In this document: positions 1 through 8,705 of the stretch, piece by piece | How positions within the stretch are numbered: position 1 is the first letter of the stretch | How the letters are laid out: each line of letters begins with the position of its first letter | From: Microbacterium sp. AB | GTDB taxonomy: Bacteria > Actinomycetota > Actinomycetes > Actinomycetales > Microbacteriaceae | Direction: 5' to 3' | NCBI RefSeq assembly: GCF_032878875.1 | Contig: NZ_CP118157.1 | Span: forward strand, 806,001-870,000 | Length of the DNA: 64,000 bases | Program-made: the position numbers and the translations under genes | The notes under the pieces: model-generated | What the model saw: the letters and a program-made list of their open reading frames with translations, nothing else | The model's database searches: none | Told to the model about the DNA's origin: nothing

Positions 1-66
1 GTGGACGGCTGCGAGCGCCTGCGTCGCGGGATCGCTCAGATCGTCGGCGCGGATGTCGATGGTCAT
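1..66 (-). CDS. GNAT-family acetyltransferase, N-terminal fragment cut by the window edge
   Basis: Reading leftwards from an ATG at 66-64 gives 22 codons that run off the window, beginning MTIDIRADDLSDPATQALAA. This resembles the N-terminus of a common actinobacterial GNAT acetyltransferase family, but the acetyl-CoA-binding core lies outside the window. The start sits 4 nt after the stop of the upstream EamA gene on the same strand, so the two are probably cotranscribed and translationally coupled. The assignment rests on this short stretch only. Confidence 0.45.
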   Translation of the reverse strand, partial: MTIDIRADDLSDPATQALAAVH

Positions 67-70
67 GGTC

Positions 71-991
71 TCAGCCCTCCAGGGCGTAGGGCCGGGGCGC
101 CCGGGGGCGCCGCGAGCCCCAGGCGATCAGGACGAGACCCGCGCCGAGCACGACGACGCCCGCGACGCCGAGCGGCGCGAGCCTCTCGCCGAGCACGACG
201 AGCCCGAGCACGCTCGCCGTGAGCGGCTCGGCGAGCGTGAGCGTCGCCGCCGTCGCGGCCCTCAGCCCGCTCAGGCCCCCTGTGAACAGCACGTAGGCGA
301 GCGTCGTGGCGCCGAGACCCAGCCACAGCGTCATCGCGACGCCGCTCGGCCGGGCGAGCCACGACAGGTCCTGGCCGGGGAGCAGGGTCAGGGCGAGGAG
401 AGCCGCGACGCCGCCCGCGGTGCCGATCACGGTGAGCGGCTGCCATCCCCCGTCGAGCAGACGGCGCTGCGCGACGGCGAAGACGGCGAACGCGGCTCCC
501 GCCCCGATCGACGCCACGACGCCGAGCGCCGACGCCGCCGTGCCGCTCCGCCCGCCGAACGCGAGGAGGGCGACGCCCGCCGTCGAGAGGGCCGTGGCGC
601 CGAGCCAGAGGGCGCCGGGGGAGCGGCGGGTGAGCGCCCACTCCAGCAGGCCCGCGATGACGGGCGACGAGCCCAGGGCGATGACGGTGCCGACGGCGAC
701 GCCGTTGAGGGACGTCCCGAGGAAGAAGAGCGGCTGATACGCGAAGAGGCACAGCCCCGCGAGGCCCATGAGCAGGCCCGAGCGGAGGGTCGGACGGGGG
801 CCCGGGGGCGACGCGGCCCCCCTCCGTCGCCGGGCGAGGACGCCGCTCAGGAGGGCGAGCGCGAGCCCTCCCACGACCATCCGCACGGCCCCGACGGCCA
901 GCGGCGTCGTGCCGTCGGGGCCGAGCGCCTGCGACGTCCCCGTCGTGCCGAACAGGACCGCCGCGGCGAGCACGGCGAGGACGGAGAGCAC
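71..991 (-). CDS. EamA-family (DMT) inner-membrane transporter
   Basis: A 306-residue, highly hydrophobic protein with about ten predicted membrane segments in two homologous halves, the usual EamA/RhaT architecture of the drug/metabolite transporter superfamily. The second half holds the typical LAEPLTASVLG segment (EPL in the ninth helix). Such proteins export metabolites or drugs; the substrate cannot be read from the sequence. The start is a GTG at 991-989. It diverges from cysS across about 95 bp and lies 4 nt upstream of an acetyltransferase start on the same strand, suggesting a two-gene operon. Confidence 0.85.
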   Translation of the reverse strand: MLSVLAVLAAAVLFGTTGTSQALGPDGTTPLAVGAVRMVVGGLALALLSGVLARRRRGAASPPGPRPTLRSGLLMGLAGLCLFAYQPLFFLGTSLNGVAVGTVIALGSSPVIAGLLEWALTRRSPGALWLGATALSTAGVALLAFGGRSGTAASALGVVASIGAGAAFAVFAVAQRRLLDGGWQPLTVIGTAGGVAALLALTLLPGQDLSWLARPSGVAMTLWLGLGATTLAYVLFTGGLSGLRAATAATLTLAEPLTASVLGLVVLGERLAPLGVAGVVVLGAGLVLIAWGSRRPRAPRPYALEG

Positions 992-1075
992 CCTACGGTT
1001 CTACACCGTTCGCCGGGCACGCGGACGACGGCGGGCCGTGAGGCGCCGTCCGCGTGCCCGCGGCGACTCGGCCAG

Positions 1076-1081
1076 TAGGCT
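1076..1081 (+). promoter_or_regulatory. cysS -10 box, leaderless start likely
   Basis: TAGGCT ends 6 nt before the GTG start of cysS, so transcription would begin at or next to the start codon. There is no Shine-Dalgarno sequence in the gap. No convincing -35 was found. Confidence 0.55.
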
Positions 1082-1087
1082 GGAACG

Positions 1088-2470
1088 GTGACTCTCCGGC
1101 TGTACGACACCCGCGCGCAGGCGCTGCGCGACTTCGCGCCGCTGGATCCGGAGAACGTGACGATGTACGTGTGCGGCCCGACGGTGCAGTCCGGCCCGCA
1201 CGTCGGGCACCTGCGCGCCGCCCTCTCGTTCGACCTGCTGCGCCGCTGGCTCGCGCATCGGCACGGGCGCGTGACGTTCGTGCGCAACGTCACCGACATC
1301 GACGACAAGGTCCTCGACAACGCGACGCCGGATGAGCCGTGGTGGGCTCTCGCCTACCGCGTCGAGCAGGAGTTCGACGCGGCGTATGCCGCGATCGGCA
1401 TCCTTCCGCCGACCTACGAGCCCCGGGCGACGGCGTCCATCCCGCAGATGCAGGAGATCATCCGCGAGCTCATCGACCGCGGCCACGCCTACGCCGCCCA
1501 GGGCGACGTCTACTTTGACGTGCGCTCGTGGCGGGAGTACGGCGCCCTCACGCGGCAGTCGATCGACGCGATGGAGGACGCGCAGGACGCCGATCCGCGC
1601 GGCAAGCGCGACCCGCACGACTTCGCGCTGTGGAAGGGCGCCAAGCCGGACGAGCCGCGGAGCGCCGTCTGGGAGTCTCCGTGGGGAGCTGGCCGGCCGG
1701 GCTGGCACATCGAGTGCTCGGCGATGTCGCGCCGGTATCTCGGCCCGGAGTTCGACATCCACGGCGGGGGCCTCGACCTGCGCTTCCCTCACCACGAGAA
1801 CGAGCTCGCGCAGTCGACCGCCGCGGGCGACGCCTTCGCGCGCTACTGGGTGCACAACGGCCTCGTGACCGTCGACGGGCAGAAGATGTCGAAGTCGCTG
1901 GGCAACGTCGTCCCCGCGGCCGACCTGCTCGAGACCTGGCCGTCCGAGGTGGTGCGCTACGCGCTCGCCGCGGCGCACTACCGGTCGAGCCTCGACATCT
2001 CGGCGAAGGCGCGGGAGGAGGCGCAGGCCGCGCTCGACCGCATCCGCACCTTCCGGGATCGCGCGCTCCGCACCCTCGGCCCGACGGCGTCCGGCGTGCT
2101 TCCGGAGGCGTTCGAGGCGGCGCTGGACGACGATCTCGGCATCCCCCAGGGGCTCGCGGTGCTCCACGAGCACGTGCGCATCGGCAACACCGCCCTCGAC
2201 GCGCGGGACGACGAGACCGCGCGGGGCGCTCTCACAGCCGTTCTTGGGATGATGGACGTCCTGGGGTTCGCGAGCGCGAAGGCCGTCGCATCGGGCGGCG
2301 CAGCGGAGGCCGCGCTCGGCACCCTGGTCGATCACCTCCTCGCCCAGCGGTCCGACGCGCGCGCGGCGAAGGACTGGACGACGGCCGATCGCATCCGCGA
2401 CACGTTCGCTGCGGCCGGCATCGTCCTCGAAGACACCGCAGACGGAACAGTTTGGAGCATCGATGGCTAA
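1088..2470 (+). CDS. cysS: Cysteinyl-tRNA synthetase
   Basis: Class I aminoacyl-tRNA synthetase charging tRNA-Cys; a cytosolic, essential enzyme of 460 residues, normal for the family. The HIGH-type signature appears as HVGHL near residue 37 after the zinc-ligand CGPT segment, further zinc ligands lie in the GWHIECSAM and FPHHENE segments, and KMSKS occurs near residue 265. The closely related mycothiol ligase MshC is a possible confusion, but it is shorter and lacks this full C-terminal region. The GTG start follows a TAGGCT box by 6 nt. The stop overlaps the start of rlmB by 8 bp, so the two are translationally coupled. Confidence 0.95.
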   Translation: MTLRLYDTRAQALRDFAPLDPENVTMYVCGPTVQSGPHVGHLRAALSFDLLRRWLAHRHGRVTFVRNVTDIDDKVLDNATPDEPWWALAYRVEQEFDAAYAAIGILPPTYEPRATASIPQMQEIIRELIDRGHAYAAQGDVYFDVRSWREYGALTRQSIDAMEDAQDADPRGKRDPHDFALWKGAKPDEPRSAVWESPWGAGRPGWHIECSAMSRRYLGPEFDIHGGGLDLRFPHHENELAQSTAAGDAFARYWVHNGLVTVDGQKMSKSLGNVVPAADLLETWPSEVVRYALAAAHYRSSLDISAKAREEAQAALDRIRTFRDRALRTLGPTASGVLPEAFEAALDDDLGIPQGLAVLHEHVRIGNTALDARDDETARGALTAVLGMMDVLGFASAKAVASGGAAEAALGTLVDHLLAQRSDARAAKDWTTADRIRDTFAAAGIVLEDTADGTVWSIDG

Positions 2471-3440
2471 GACAGGACGGCCGGGCGCCCCCAGGGGCAA
2501 GAAAGGCCCGACCAAGGGCACCGGCGGCAAGAACCGCCGGTCGCTCGAGGGCAAGGGGCCGACCCCGAAGGCGGAGGACCGGCCATACCACGTCGCCCAC
2601 AAGCGCAAGCAGGCCGCCGAGCGGCTCGCGGGCAAGCGCGGCGGGGCGCAGAAGCCCGCCGCCCCGCGCTCCTCGCGCCCGAAGGACGACACCGAGAACG
2701 TGACCGGGCGCAACAGCGTGCTCGAGGCGCTGCGCGCGAGGATCCCGGCCACGGCGCTCTATGTCGCGCAGCGCGTCGAGATGGACGACCGCGTCAAGGA
2801 GATGCTCGCGATCGCGCGCAACCGCGACATCCCCGTGCTCGAGGTGACCCGGCCCGAGCTCGACCGCATGGCGGGCTTCGACGGCGTGCACCAGGGCGTC
2901 GCGCTCAAGGTGCCGCCGTACGAGTACGGGCACCCGCAGGATCTCCTCGAGGAGATCCTCGGGCGGGAGGAGACACCGCTCCTCATCGCCCTCGACGGCA
3001 TCACCGATCCGCGCAACCTCGGCGCGATCATCCGCTCGACCGGCGCGTTCGGCGGACACGGCGTCATCGTCCCCCAGCGACGGTCGGCCGGCGTGAACTC
3101 CGCGGCGTGGAAGACGAGCGCGGGCGCCGCCGCGCGGGTCCCGGTGGTCATCGCCCCGAACCTCACGACGACGCTCAAGGAGTTCAAGAAGCAGGGCGTC
3201 TTCGTGCTCGGGCTCGACGGCGACGGGGATGTCTCGCTGCCGTCGATCGAGCTCGCCGATCGCCCCGTCGTCATCGTCGTGGGCAGCGAGGGCAAGGGGC
3301 TGTCGCGTCTCGTCACCGAGAACTGCGACCAGATCGTCTCGATCCCGATCTCCGACGTGACGGAGTCGCTCAACGCCGGCATCGCCGCATCTGTGGCCCT
3401 GTACCAGGTGTCGACGCTGAGGGCCGCTCAGGGGGACTGA
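2463..3440 (+). CDS. rlmB: 23S rRNA 2'-O-methyltransferase, TrmH/SpoU family (RlmB type)
   Basis: A 325-residue SPOUT-class methyltransferase expected to methylate the ribose of a guanosine in 23S rRNA. The first 75 residues are a lysine/arginine-rich disordered extension common in actinobacterial members. Next come an RNA-substrate-binding domain (GRNSVLEAL onward) and the knotted SpoU domain with DGITDPRNLGAIIRS, a VVGSEGKGL segment and the C-terminal IPISDVTESLNAGIAASV segment that forms the SAM-binding knot. The ATG lies inside the end of cysS (8-bp overlap), a conserved pairing in actinobacteria. It ends 9 bp from the convergent DUF4032 gene. Confidence 0.93.
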   Translation: MAKTGRPGAPRGKKGPTKGTGGKNRRSLEGKGPTPKAEDRPYHVAHKRKQAAERLAGKRGGAQKPAAPRSSRPKDDTENVTGRNSVLEALRARIPATALYVAQRVEMDDRVKEMLAIARNRDIPVLEVTRPELDRMAGFDGVHQGVALKVPPYEYGHPQDLLEEILGREETPLLIALDGITDPRNLGAIIRSTGAFGGHGVIVPQRRSAGVNSAAWKTSAGAAARVPVVIAPNLTTTLKEFKKQGVFVLGLDGDGDVSLPSIELADRPVVIVVGSEGKGLSRLVTENCDQIVSIPISDVTESLNAGIAASVALYQVSTLRAAQGD

Positions 3441-3449
3441 CCCCGGGCC

Positions 3450-4733
3450 TCAGACGAGATCGCGCCAGTCGCGGATCGCTCCGGTCGCGGTCGTGATCGG
3501 CGCCGTGAGCGTCTCGGTGAGCGGACCCATGATGGTCGCCTCGTCGCGTCGGTGACTCAGCACGTCGCGGATGTAGCTCGTGAGGGTCTCGGCGAGAGGC
3601 ACGGAGGCGCCGCGTTCCTGCGAGAGCAGCCAGCGGTGCTCGAGCACCTGGTGGAACACCTCCGCGGGCTCCAGCTTGGCGCGCATCTCGTACGGGATGG
3701 CTCGGACGACCGGCTCGAAGACGCGGGTGACCCAGTCATGCGCCGCGACCTCCTCGTCGGAGGAGCGCGAGACCCGGATCCGGTACTCGTCGAGATCGTT
3801 CAGCAGGCGGCGCGCCTGGTTCTCCTCCGCGTCGAGGCCCGTCAGCCGCAGGAGGCGGCGGCGGTGGTGCCCGGCGTCGACGACCTTCGGCTGGATGGAC
3901 ACGCGGGTGCCGTCGGGCTCGGTCTGGATCGTCATCTCGTCGATGTCGAAGCCGAGCCCGTTCAGCCGCTGCACGCGTTCGGTGATTCGCCACGTCTCCG
4001 AGAGGGCGAAGGTCTCCGACTCCGTCAGCGCCGCCCAGAGCTCGCCGTAGGTCGCGACCAGCTGATCCGCGACGGACACCGCGTCGAGGCCGTGCTCGAC
4101 GCGGCCGCCGGCTTCGAGGTCCATGATCTCGCCCGCGATGTTCGTGCGCGCGATGTCGATGTCGTGCTCGCGCTGGCCGTCGGTGAGACCGCCCTCGTAC
4201 AGGTCCCCCGTCTCGGCGTCGACGAGATAGGCGGCGAAGGAGCCGGCGTCACGGCGGAAGAGCGTGTTCGACAGCGAGACGTCCCCCCACCGGAACCCCA
4301 CCTTGTGCAGGCGCACGAGGAGCAGCGCGAGCGCGTCGACCAGGCGGGTTGCCGTCTCGGGGCGCAGCGTCTGCGTGAACAGGGCCCGATAGGGCATCGA
4401 GAACCTCAGATGCGCCGTCACGAGCGCGGCCGGCAGCGGCCTGCCCTCCTCGTCGGCGCGGCCGTCGATGACGGCGACACGACGGACGCACGGCACCTCG
4501 AGGCGCTGCAGCGCGCCCAGGAGCTCGTACTCGCGGCTCGCCATGTGAGCCGTCGTCTCCTTCACCGCGATGACCATCCCCGACAGCTCGCTGAAGCGCA
4601 CGATATGGCGGGAGATCCCCTTCGGCAGCTTCACGATGGCGCTGCTCGGCCATTCGGCGAGCTTCGTGCGCCACGGGAGGGTCAGCAGGTGCGGATCGAT
4701 CTCGGCGGCGGTGATGCGGAGGGAGTCGGCCAT
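3450..4733 (-). CDS. DUF4032 domain protein with a kinase-like fold signature
   Basis: A 427-residue cytosolic protein of the actinobacterial DUF4032 family. The N-terminal half carries kinase-like features: a lysine in VIAVKETT, a catalytic-loop-like GFRWGDVSLSNTLF with Asp and Asn spaced as in lipopolysaccharide or aminoglycoside kinases, and a later YLVDAETGD that could serve as the metal-binding Asp. The substrate is unknown. The start is the ATG at 4733; a CAGGAT box (4746-4741) ends 7 nt upstream, suggesting a leaderless transcript. It converges on rlmB with 9 bp between stops. Confidence 0.8.
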   Translation of the reverse strand: MADSLRITAAEIDPHLLTLPWRTKLAEWPSSAIVKLPKGISRHIVRFSELSGMVIAVKETTAHMASREYELLGALQRLEVPCVRRVAVIDGRADEEGRPLPAALVTAHLRFSMPYRALFTQTLRPETATRLVDALALLLVRLHKVGFRWGDVSLSNTLFRRDAGSFAAYLVDAETGDLYEGGLTDGQREHDIDIARTNIAGEIMDLEAGGRVEHGLDAVSVADQLVATYGELWAALTESETFALSETWRITERVQRLNGLGFDIDEMTIQTEPDGTRVSIQPKVVDAGHHRRRLLRLTGLDAEENQARRLLNDLDEYRIRVSRSSDEEVAAHDWVTRVFEPVVRAIPYEMRAKLEPAEVFHQVLEHRWLLSQERGASVPLAETLTSYIRDVLSHRRDEATIMGPLTETLTAPITTATGAIRDWRDLV

Positions 4734-4759
4734 GATGAAGATCCTGCCCCAGAGACGAG

Positions 4760-4800
4760 CCGCGGCGCGGACGAACCGTGGAGGTTCGTCCGCGCCGCGG
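4760..4800 (-). terminator. Strong hairpin terminator of the ugpC transcript
   Basis: A perfect 18-bp GC-rich stem (4760-4777 with 4783-4800) around a 5-nt loop sits 14 bp past the stop of the minus-strand ABC ATPase gene. There is no clear U-tract. It also insulates the divergent-side promoter of the DUF4032 gene. Confidence 0.75.
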
Positions 4801-4814
4801 ACACGGAAGGGCGG

Positions 4815-5912
4815 TTACGCCGAGACGATCGCCTTGTCGAGCAGGCGCTCGCCGGTCTCGACGTCGAACACGTGGATGTGCCCGGGCGTCGGGAGGAGCG
4901 AGACGGTCTCGCCGGCCAGCGGGTGCTGGCGTCCGTCGACGCGGGCGACGATCTGCGCGTCGCTGCCCTCGACGTGCCCGTAGAGGTAGCCGTCCGCTCC
5001 GAGCTCCTCGACGAGGTCGACCTTGACGGGGAGCCCGTCGGTGCCGGCGGCGCCGACGACGAAGTCCTCGGGGCGCACGCCCGCGGTGACCTTCGAGCCG
5101 TGCGCCTTGTTCAGGGCCGTGGCCTCGACGGGGACGACCTTGGAGCCGAAGGCGATGCCGCCGTCTGCGATGTCGGCCGGGAACAGGTTCATGGCGGGCG
5201 AGCCGATGAAGCCGGCGACGAACACGTTCTTCGGCTTCTCGTAGAGGTCGCGCGGGGTGCCGACCTGCTGGAGGACGCCGTCCTTCAGCACCGCGATGCG
5301 GTCGCCCATCGTGAGGGCCTCCGTCTGGTCGTGCGTGACGTAGACCGTCGTGACGCCGAGACGGCGCTGCAGCGAGGCGATCTGGGTGCGCGTCTGGACG
5401 CGGAGCTTGGCGTCGAGGTTCGACAGCGGCTCGTCCATGAGGAACACCTGCGGCTCGCGCACGATCGCGCGGCCCATGGCGACGCGCTGACGCTGACCGC
5501 CCGAGAGGGCCTTCGGCTTGCGGCCGAGGTAGTCCTCGAGGTCGAGCAGCTTGGCCGCCTCCAGCACGCGCTTGGCACGCTCGTCCTTGTTCACGCCGGC
5601 GATCTTGAGCGCGAAGCCCATGTTCTCGGCGACGGTCATGTGCGGGTAGAGCGCGTAGTTCTGGAACACCATCGCGATGTCGCGGTCCTTGGGCGGGACG
5701 TCGGTGACGTCGCGGTCGCCGATGAGGATGCGGCCGTCGTTGACCTCTTCGAGACCGGCGAGCATGCGCAGCGACGTCGACTTCCCGCAGCCGGAGGGAC
5801 CGACGAGGACGAGGAACTCGCCGTCCGCGATCTCCAGGTTCAGCTTGTCGACCGCGGGACGGGTGCCGCCGGGGTAGAGACGCGACGCGTCGTCGAAAGT
5901 GACAGTGGCCAT
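4815..5912 (-). CDS. ugpC: Sugar ABC transporter ATP-binding protein, UgpC/MsmK type
   Basis: The 365-residue cytosolic ATPase of carbohydrate uptake ABC transporters. The Walker A is GPSGCGKS, the signature LSGGQRQRVAMGRA, Walker B VFLMDEPLSNLD, and the switch His lies in YVTHDQTEA; the C-terminal part is the TOBE/MalK regulatory domain. A longer frame starts at a GTG at 5930, but AAGGAG (5927-5922) lies 9 nt before the ATG at 5912, so I chose the ATG. No permease or binding-protein genes are adjacent. Orphan ATPases of this type in actinobacteria (MsiK) energise several sugar transporters, which is the likely role. Confidence 0.92.
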   Translation of the reverse strand: MATVTFDDASRLYPGGTRPAVDKLNLEIADGEFLVLVGPSGCGKSTSLRMLAGLEEVNDGRILIGDRDVTDVPPKDRDIAMVFQNYALYPHMTVAENMGFALKIAGVNKDERAKRVLEAAKLLDLEDYLGRKPKALSGGQRQRVAMGRAIVREPQVFLMDEPLSNLDAKLRVQTRTQIASLQRRLGVTTVYVTHDQTEALTMGDRIAVLKDGVLQQVGTPRDLYEKPKNVFVAGFIGSPAMNLFPADIADGGIAFGSKVVPVEATALNKAHGSKVTAGVRPEDFVVGAAGTDGLPVKVDLVEELGADGYLYGHVEGSDAQIVARVDGRQHPLAGETVSLLPTPGHIHVFDVETGERLLDKAIVSA

Positions 5913-6173
5913 CTTGTTCTTCTCCTTCACCGGCAGGTACGTGCCGGACGATCCGTTGTGAATGGAAGCGGCGGTCGACCCGCCGAGGGCCCGTCTTTGG
6001 ACCCGGGATCAGTATGTCACCGAATCGCGTGGCGTGGGGGGAGACGCCGCGCGTGCGAGGGGCGCCGTCAGGCGCCGCGGATGGCCCGTCTGGGCATTTC
6101 ACAGTGACGCTGTCTAGCATCGGACGCGACCGACCGTCATCCTTTCGGCGGCGAAGGGGAGTGCGAGCAGGCG

Positions 6174-7169
6174 ATGACGAACGAGAACCCGATCGTTCCG
6201 GCGGGCAGCGAGCGACGCGACGCGGTGCGCGAGAAGGCCCAGCAGGTGAAGGCGAGACAGCGGCGCGCGAAGGCGCTGCGCCGCGGCGGGATCGCGCTCG
6301 TCGCGGTCGCCGGCGTCGCCGCCATCGCGTTCGCGGTGACGAGCGTCGTGATGCCGACCCTCAGCAAGCCCGTGCTGTCGCCCGCCAACCTCGACCAGGA
6401 CGGCATCTCCGTCGAGCAGGACGACGACCTGTCGTCGATGGTCGCGAGCTCCCTGTCGGCCACGACCGTCGAACCGGACGAAGCGCGCGCCGCGACGACC
6501 TCGGCCGTCAGCATCCGGGTCTACGTCGACTACCTCTCCGAGGGGTCGGCGGAGTTCGAGCAGACCAACGCGTCCCAGATCGCGGAGTGGGTCGGCCAGG
6601 GAGCGGCGGAGCTCTCCTACCACCCCGTGGCCCTCCTCACCGCGAAGTCGAACGGGACCAAGTACTCGCTGCGCGCCGCCGGTGCGGTGGCCTGCGTGAG
6701 CACGCACGCTCCGGAGACGGCCATCGCCTTCAACCACGAGCTGCTCGTCGACCAGCCGTCCGTCGACACCGACGGCTACACCGACGGCGAGCTCGCGTCG
6801 CGGGCCGCCGCCGTGGGGGCGGACGACACGAAGGCCGTGCGCGAGTGCATCGAGAACGAGGACTTCGTCACGTGGGCGAGCGACACGACCCAGCGCGTGC
6901 TGGAGGAGCCCCTCCCCGGCACGGACGGCGTCGAGCTGACCGGTGCGCCCATGATCCTCGTGAACGGCCGCGCGTACACCGGCGCGCTCGACGATCCCGC
7001 GGAGTTCGCGCAGTTCGTCCTGACCGTCTCGAGCGAGGCGTACTACTCGACGGCCGAGCCGACGGAGAGCGCCGAGCCCACGGAGGAGCCCGTCCCCGCC
7101 GAGACCGAGCCGACCGAGGAGCCCGCGCCCACGGAGGAGCCGGCTCCGACCCTGACCCCCGCGGAGTAA
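6174..7169 (+). CDS. Membrane-anchored DsbA-like thioredoxin-fold protein without a CxxC motif
   Basis: A 331-residue protein with a charged cytosolic N-terminus, one membrane segment (about residues 39-60) and an exported domain (about 110-290) built like DsbA: a VDYLSEGSAEFEQ segment where DsbA proteins have DYxCPxC, and APMILVNGRAYTG matching the cis-proline loop. Both active-site cysteines are absent; only two distant Cys remain (near 170 and 225), which may form a structural disulfide. The C-terminal 45 residues are a Pro/Glu/Thr repeat tail. It probably acts as a chaperone or scaffold outside the membrane rather than an oxidase. The ATG is preceded by GGGGAG. Confidence 0.8.
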   Translation: MTNENPIVPAGSERRDAVREKAQQVKARQRRAKALRRGGIALVAVAGVAAIAFAVTSVVMPTLSKPVLSPANLDQDGISVEQDDDLSSMVASSLSATTVEPDEARAATTSAVSIRVYVDYLSEGSAEFEQTNASQIAEWVGQGAAELSYHPVALLTAKSNGTKYSLRAAGAVACVSTHAPETAIAFNHELLVDQPSVDTDGYTDGELASRAAAVGADDTKAVRECIENEDFVTWASDTTQRVLEEPLPGTDGVELTGAPMILVNGRAYTGALDDPAEFAQFVLTVSSEAYYSTAEPTESAEPTEEPVPAETEPTEEPAPTEEPAPTLTPAE

Positions 7170-7221
7170 TCGGGGAGTCCGTCTCGCGACGGTATGCTTT
7201 TCCCGGCCCCTCCGGGCCGCC

Positions 7222-7294
7222 GCCGGCTTAGCTCAGTTGGTAGAGCACCTGTCTTGTAAACAGGGGGTCGTGGGTTCGAACCCCGCAGCCGGCA
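7222..7294 (+). tRNA. tRNA-Thr (anticodon TGT)
   Basis: A 73-nt cloverleaf. The acceptor stem GCCGGCU pairs with AGCCGGC (7287-7293), followed by discriminator A7294. The D-arm begins at GCTCAGTTGG. The anticodon stem CCTGT/ACAGG encloses loop CTTGTAA with anticodon TGT, and the T-arm carries GGTTCGAAC. CCA is not encoded. A TATGCT box at 7193-7198 could be its -10. The prophage has integrated in the 3' half, and the attL copy regenerates the intact gene. Confidence 0.97.
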
Positions 7295-7297
7295 CAC
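7260..7297 (+). repeat. attL: 38-bp core repeat in tRNA-Thr
   Basis: Thirty-eight bases from the anticodon stem to three bases past the tRNA end are repeated exactly at 49182-49219. The integrase gene lies immediately inside this copy, as is usual for tRNA-integrating phages. Confidence 0.95.
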
Positions 7298-7300
7298 ACA

Positions 7301-7340
7301 AGCCCCCGGCTCCCGCGTAATCACGCGGGAGCCGGGGGCT
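7301..7340. terminator. Bidirectional terminator just inside attL
   Basis: A perfect 18-bp stem (7301-7318 with 7323-7340) with an AATC loop and TTT after it lies between tRNA-Thr and the convergent integrase gene. It is on the phage side of the core repeat, so the phage supplies a terminator to the host tRNA and to its own int transcript. Confidence 0.85.
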
Positions 7341-7400
7341 TTCCCATGTCCGGGAGGCGCTCGCCGAGGTCCGCGTCTCACACTCGTCTAACACGGGAAT

Positions 7401-8705
7401 CTACGCCGCGAGGTCGAGCTGCTCCGCGCGGCGCTTCTCGACCTGCGCGATGACCTCCTCGACCCGGTCGGGCCAGAGGTGCGAATAGGTGTTGAGCGTC
7501 TCCGTGGCGTCCTTGTGACCGAGCATCCGTTGCACGAGCTTCACATCCGCGCCGGCCGCGATCGCATTGGTCGCTGCGACGTGCCGGAGGTCGTGCACGG
7601 TCATCGGCACCGCGAGGCCGACCGCGGTGCACGTCGGCATCCACACACGGTTACGCCACGCATCCCCGTTCACCGCGGCGCCCTGCACGCTGCGGAACAC
7701 GAAGTCCTCACCATCGCGTCCCTCGACGAGCGCTCGCAGCCCGTCGACGACGAACGCGGGAAGGGGGAGCCATCGCTTCTCCCAGGTCTTCACTGGTCCG
7801 AGGATGCGGTGCCCGTCGCGGTCGGTGGTCCAGGTGCGGTGGATGCGTGCCCGCTTTCCGTCGAGGTCGAGGTCTTTGATCTTGAGCGCGGTGGCCTCGC
7901 CGATGCGTGGCCCGGAGTAGGCGAGGGTCTGCACGAGCATCCGGTCGGAGGAGTTGTTGGTCCGTTTCGACGCCTCGCTCGCGAGCTCTTCGATGGCGGC
8001 GTAGCTGAGGGAGGGGAGATCCTGCTCGAGGTCGCCGCCGACGCGGGGGAACTCGACGTTCTGCAGGGGGTTGCGGCCGATCCATTGCTCGCTGACCGCG
8101 TACCGGAGTGGCCCGCCGAACGTCGCCCCTGCGACGTGTCGCAGGTAGGCGGGGCTCATCGGTTTCGGCTTGCGGGGCTTCTTGAGGTGCTTGTTCGCGT
8201 CGAACACGTAGACGGCGGTGCCGGCGCGCAACTGCGCGATCCACGCGTCGATGTCCTCGCGGGTGATGCTGCCGATCGCGCGTTCGCCCCACTGAGGGAG
8301 GACGTACATGGTGAGCTCGCGATGGTACCGGTAGTAGCTCGATCCCTTGAGACGGTTCTTCGACGCGAGCCACGACTCGGCGACGTCGCGGTAGGTGCGG
8401 TCGCGGGCGGATGGGTCGATGTACCGGTGCGAGCGAATGTCGTCCTCGAGCGCGGCGACGAACGCCTCGGCGTCGCTCCGTCGGGCGAAGAGGCGTTGCC
8501 GTTGCCGCTGCCCGGTCGCGGTGGGCTCGTACCAGCCGGCGATCCATCGTGACCCGACTCCGAACTTCGCCGTCCGGAAGTGCTCGGGGAGCGTCTTGAG
8601 GGACTTGAGCTGTGCGCTGGTGGGGCTGATCTTCGTCGTGCTGCCGTCGGGCATCGTGACGGTGGCGTCCTTCACCCACCGGTCGGTGATCCATGCGCGG
8701 GCCAT
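7401..8705 (-). CDS. Tyrosine-family site-specific integrase
   Basis: A 434-residue phage integrase. An Arm/SAM-like N-terminal DNA-binding region is followed by a catalytic domain with Arg267 (in SGPRIGEA), the HDLRH box near 371-375, a LGHKDATETLNTY segment and nucleophile Tyr407. It recombines attP with the 3' half of tRNA-Thr. The ATG at 8705 overlaps the stop of the ImmA/IrrE gene by 1 nt (TGATG). A longer upstream frame exists but overlaps that gene entirely and looks non-coding. Integrase, protease and repressor therefore form one operon read from the repressor promoter. Confidence 0.95.
   Translation of the reverse strand: MARAWITDRWVKDATVTMPDGSTTKISPTSAQLKSLKTLPEHFRTAKFGVGSRWIAGWYEPTATGQRQRQRLFARRSDAEAFVAALEDDIRSHRYIDPSARDRTYRDVAESWLASKNRLKGSSYYRYHRELTMYVLPQWGERAIGSITREDIDAWIAQLRAGTAVYVFDANKHLKKPRKPKPMSPAYLRHVAGATFGGPLRYAVSEQWIGRNPLQNVEFPRVGGDLEQDLPSLSYAAIEELASEASKRTNNSSDRMLVQTLAYSGPRIGEATALKIKDLDLDGKRARIHRTWTTDRDGHRILGPVKTWEKRWLPLPAFVVDGLRALVEGRDGEDFVFRSVQGAAVNGDAWRNRVWMPTCTAVGLAVPMTVHDLRHVAATNAIAAGADVKLVQRMLGHKDATETLNTYSHLWPDRVEEVIAQVEKRRAEQLDLAA

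Noticed and set aside
3552..6107. 851-codon open frame antisense to the DUF4032 gene and ugpC
   Set aside because: Composition is Arg/Asp/Val/Leu-rich as expected for the complement of GC-rich coding frames, and both minus-strand genes have clear families.
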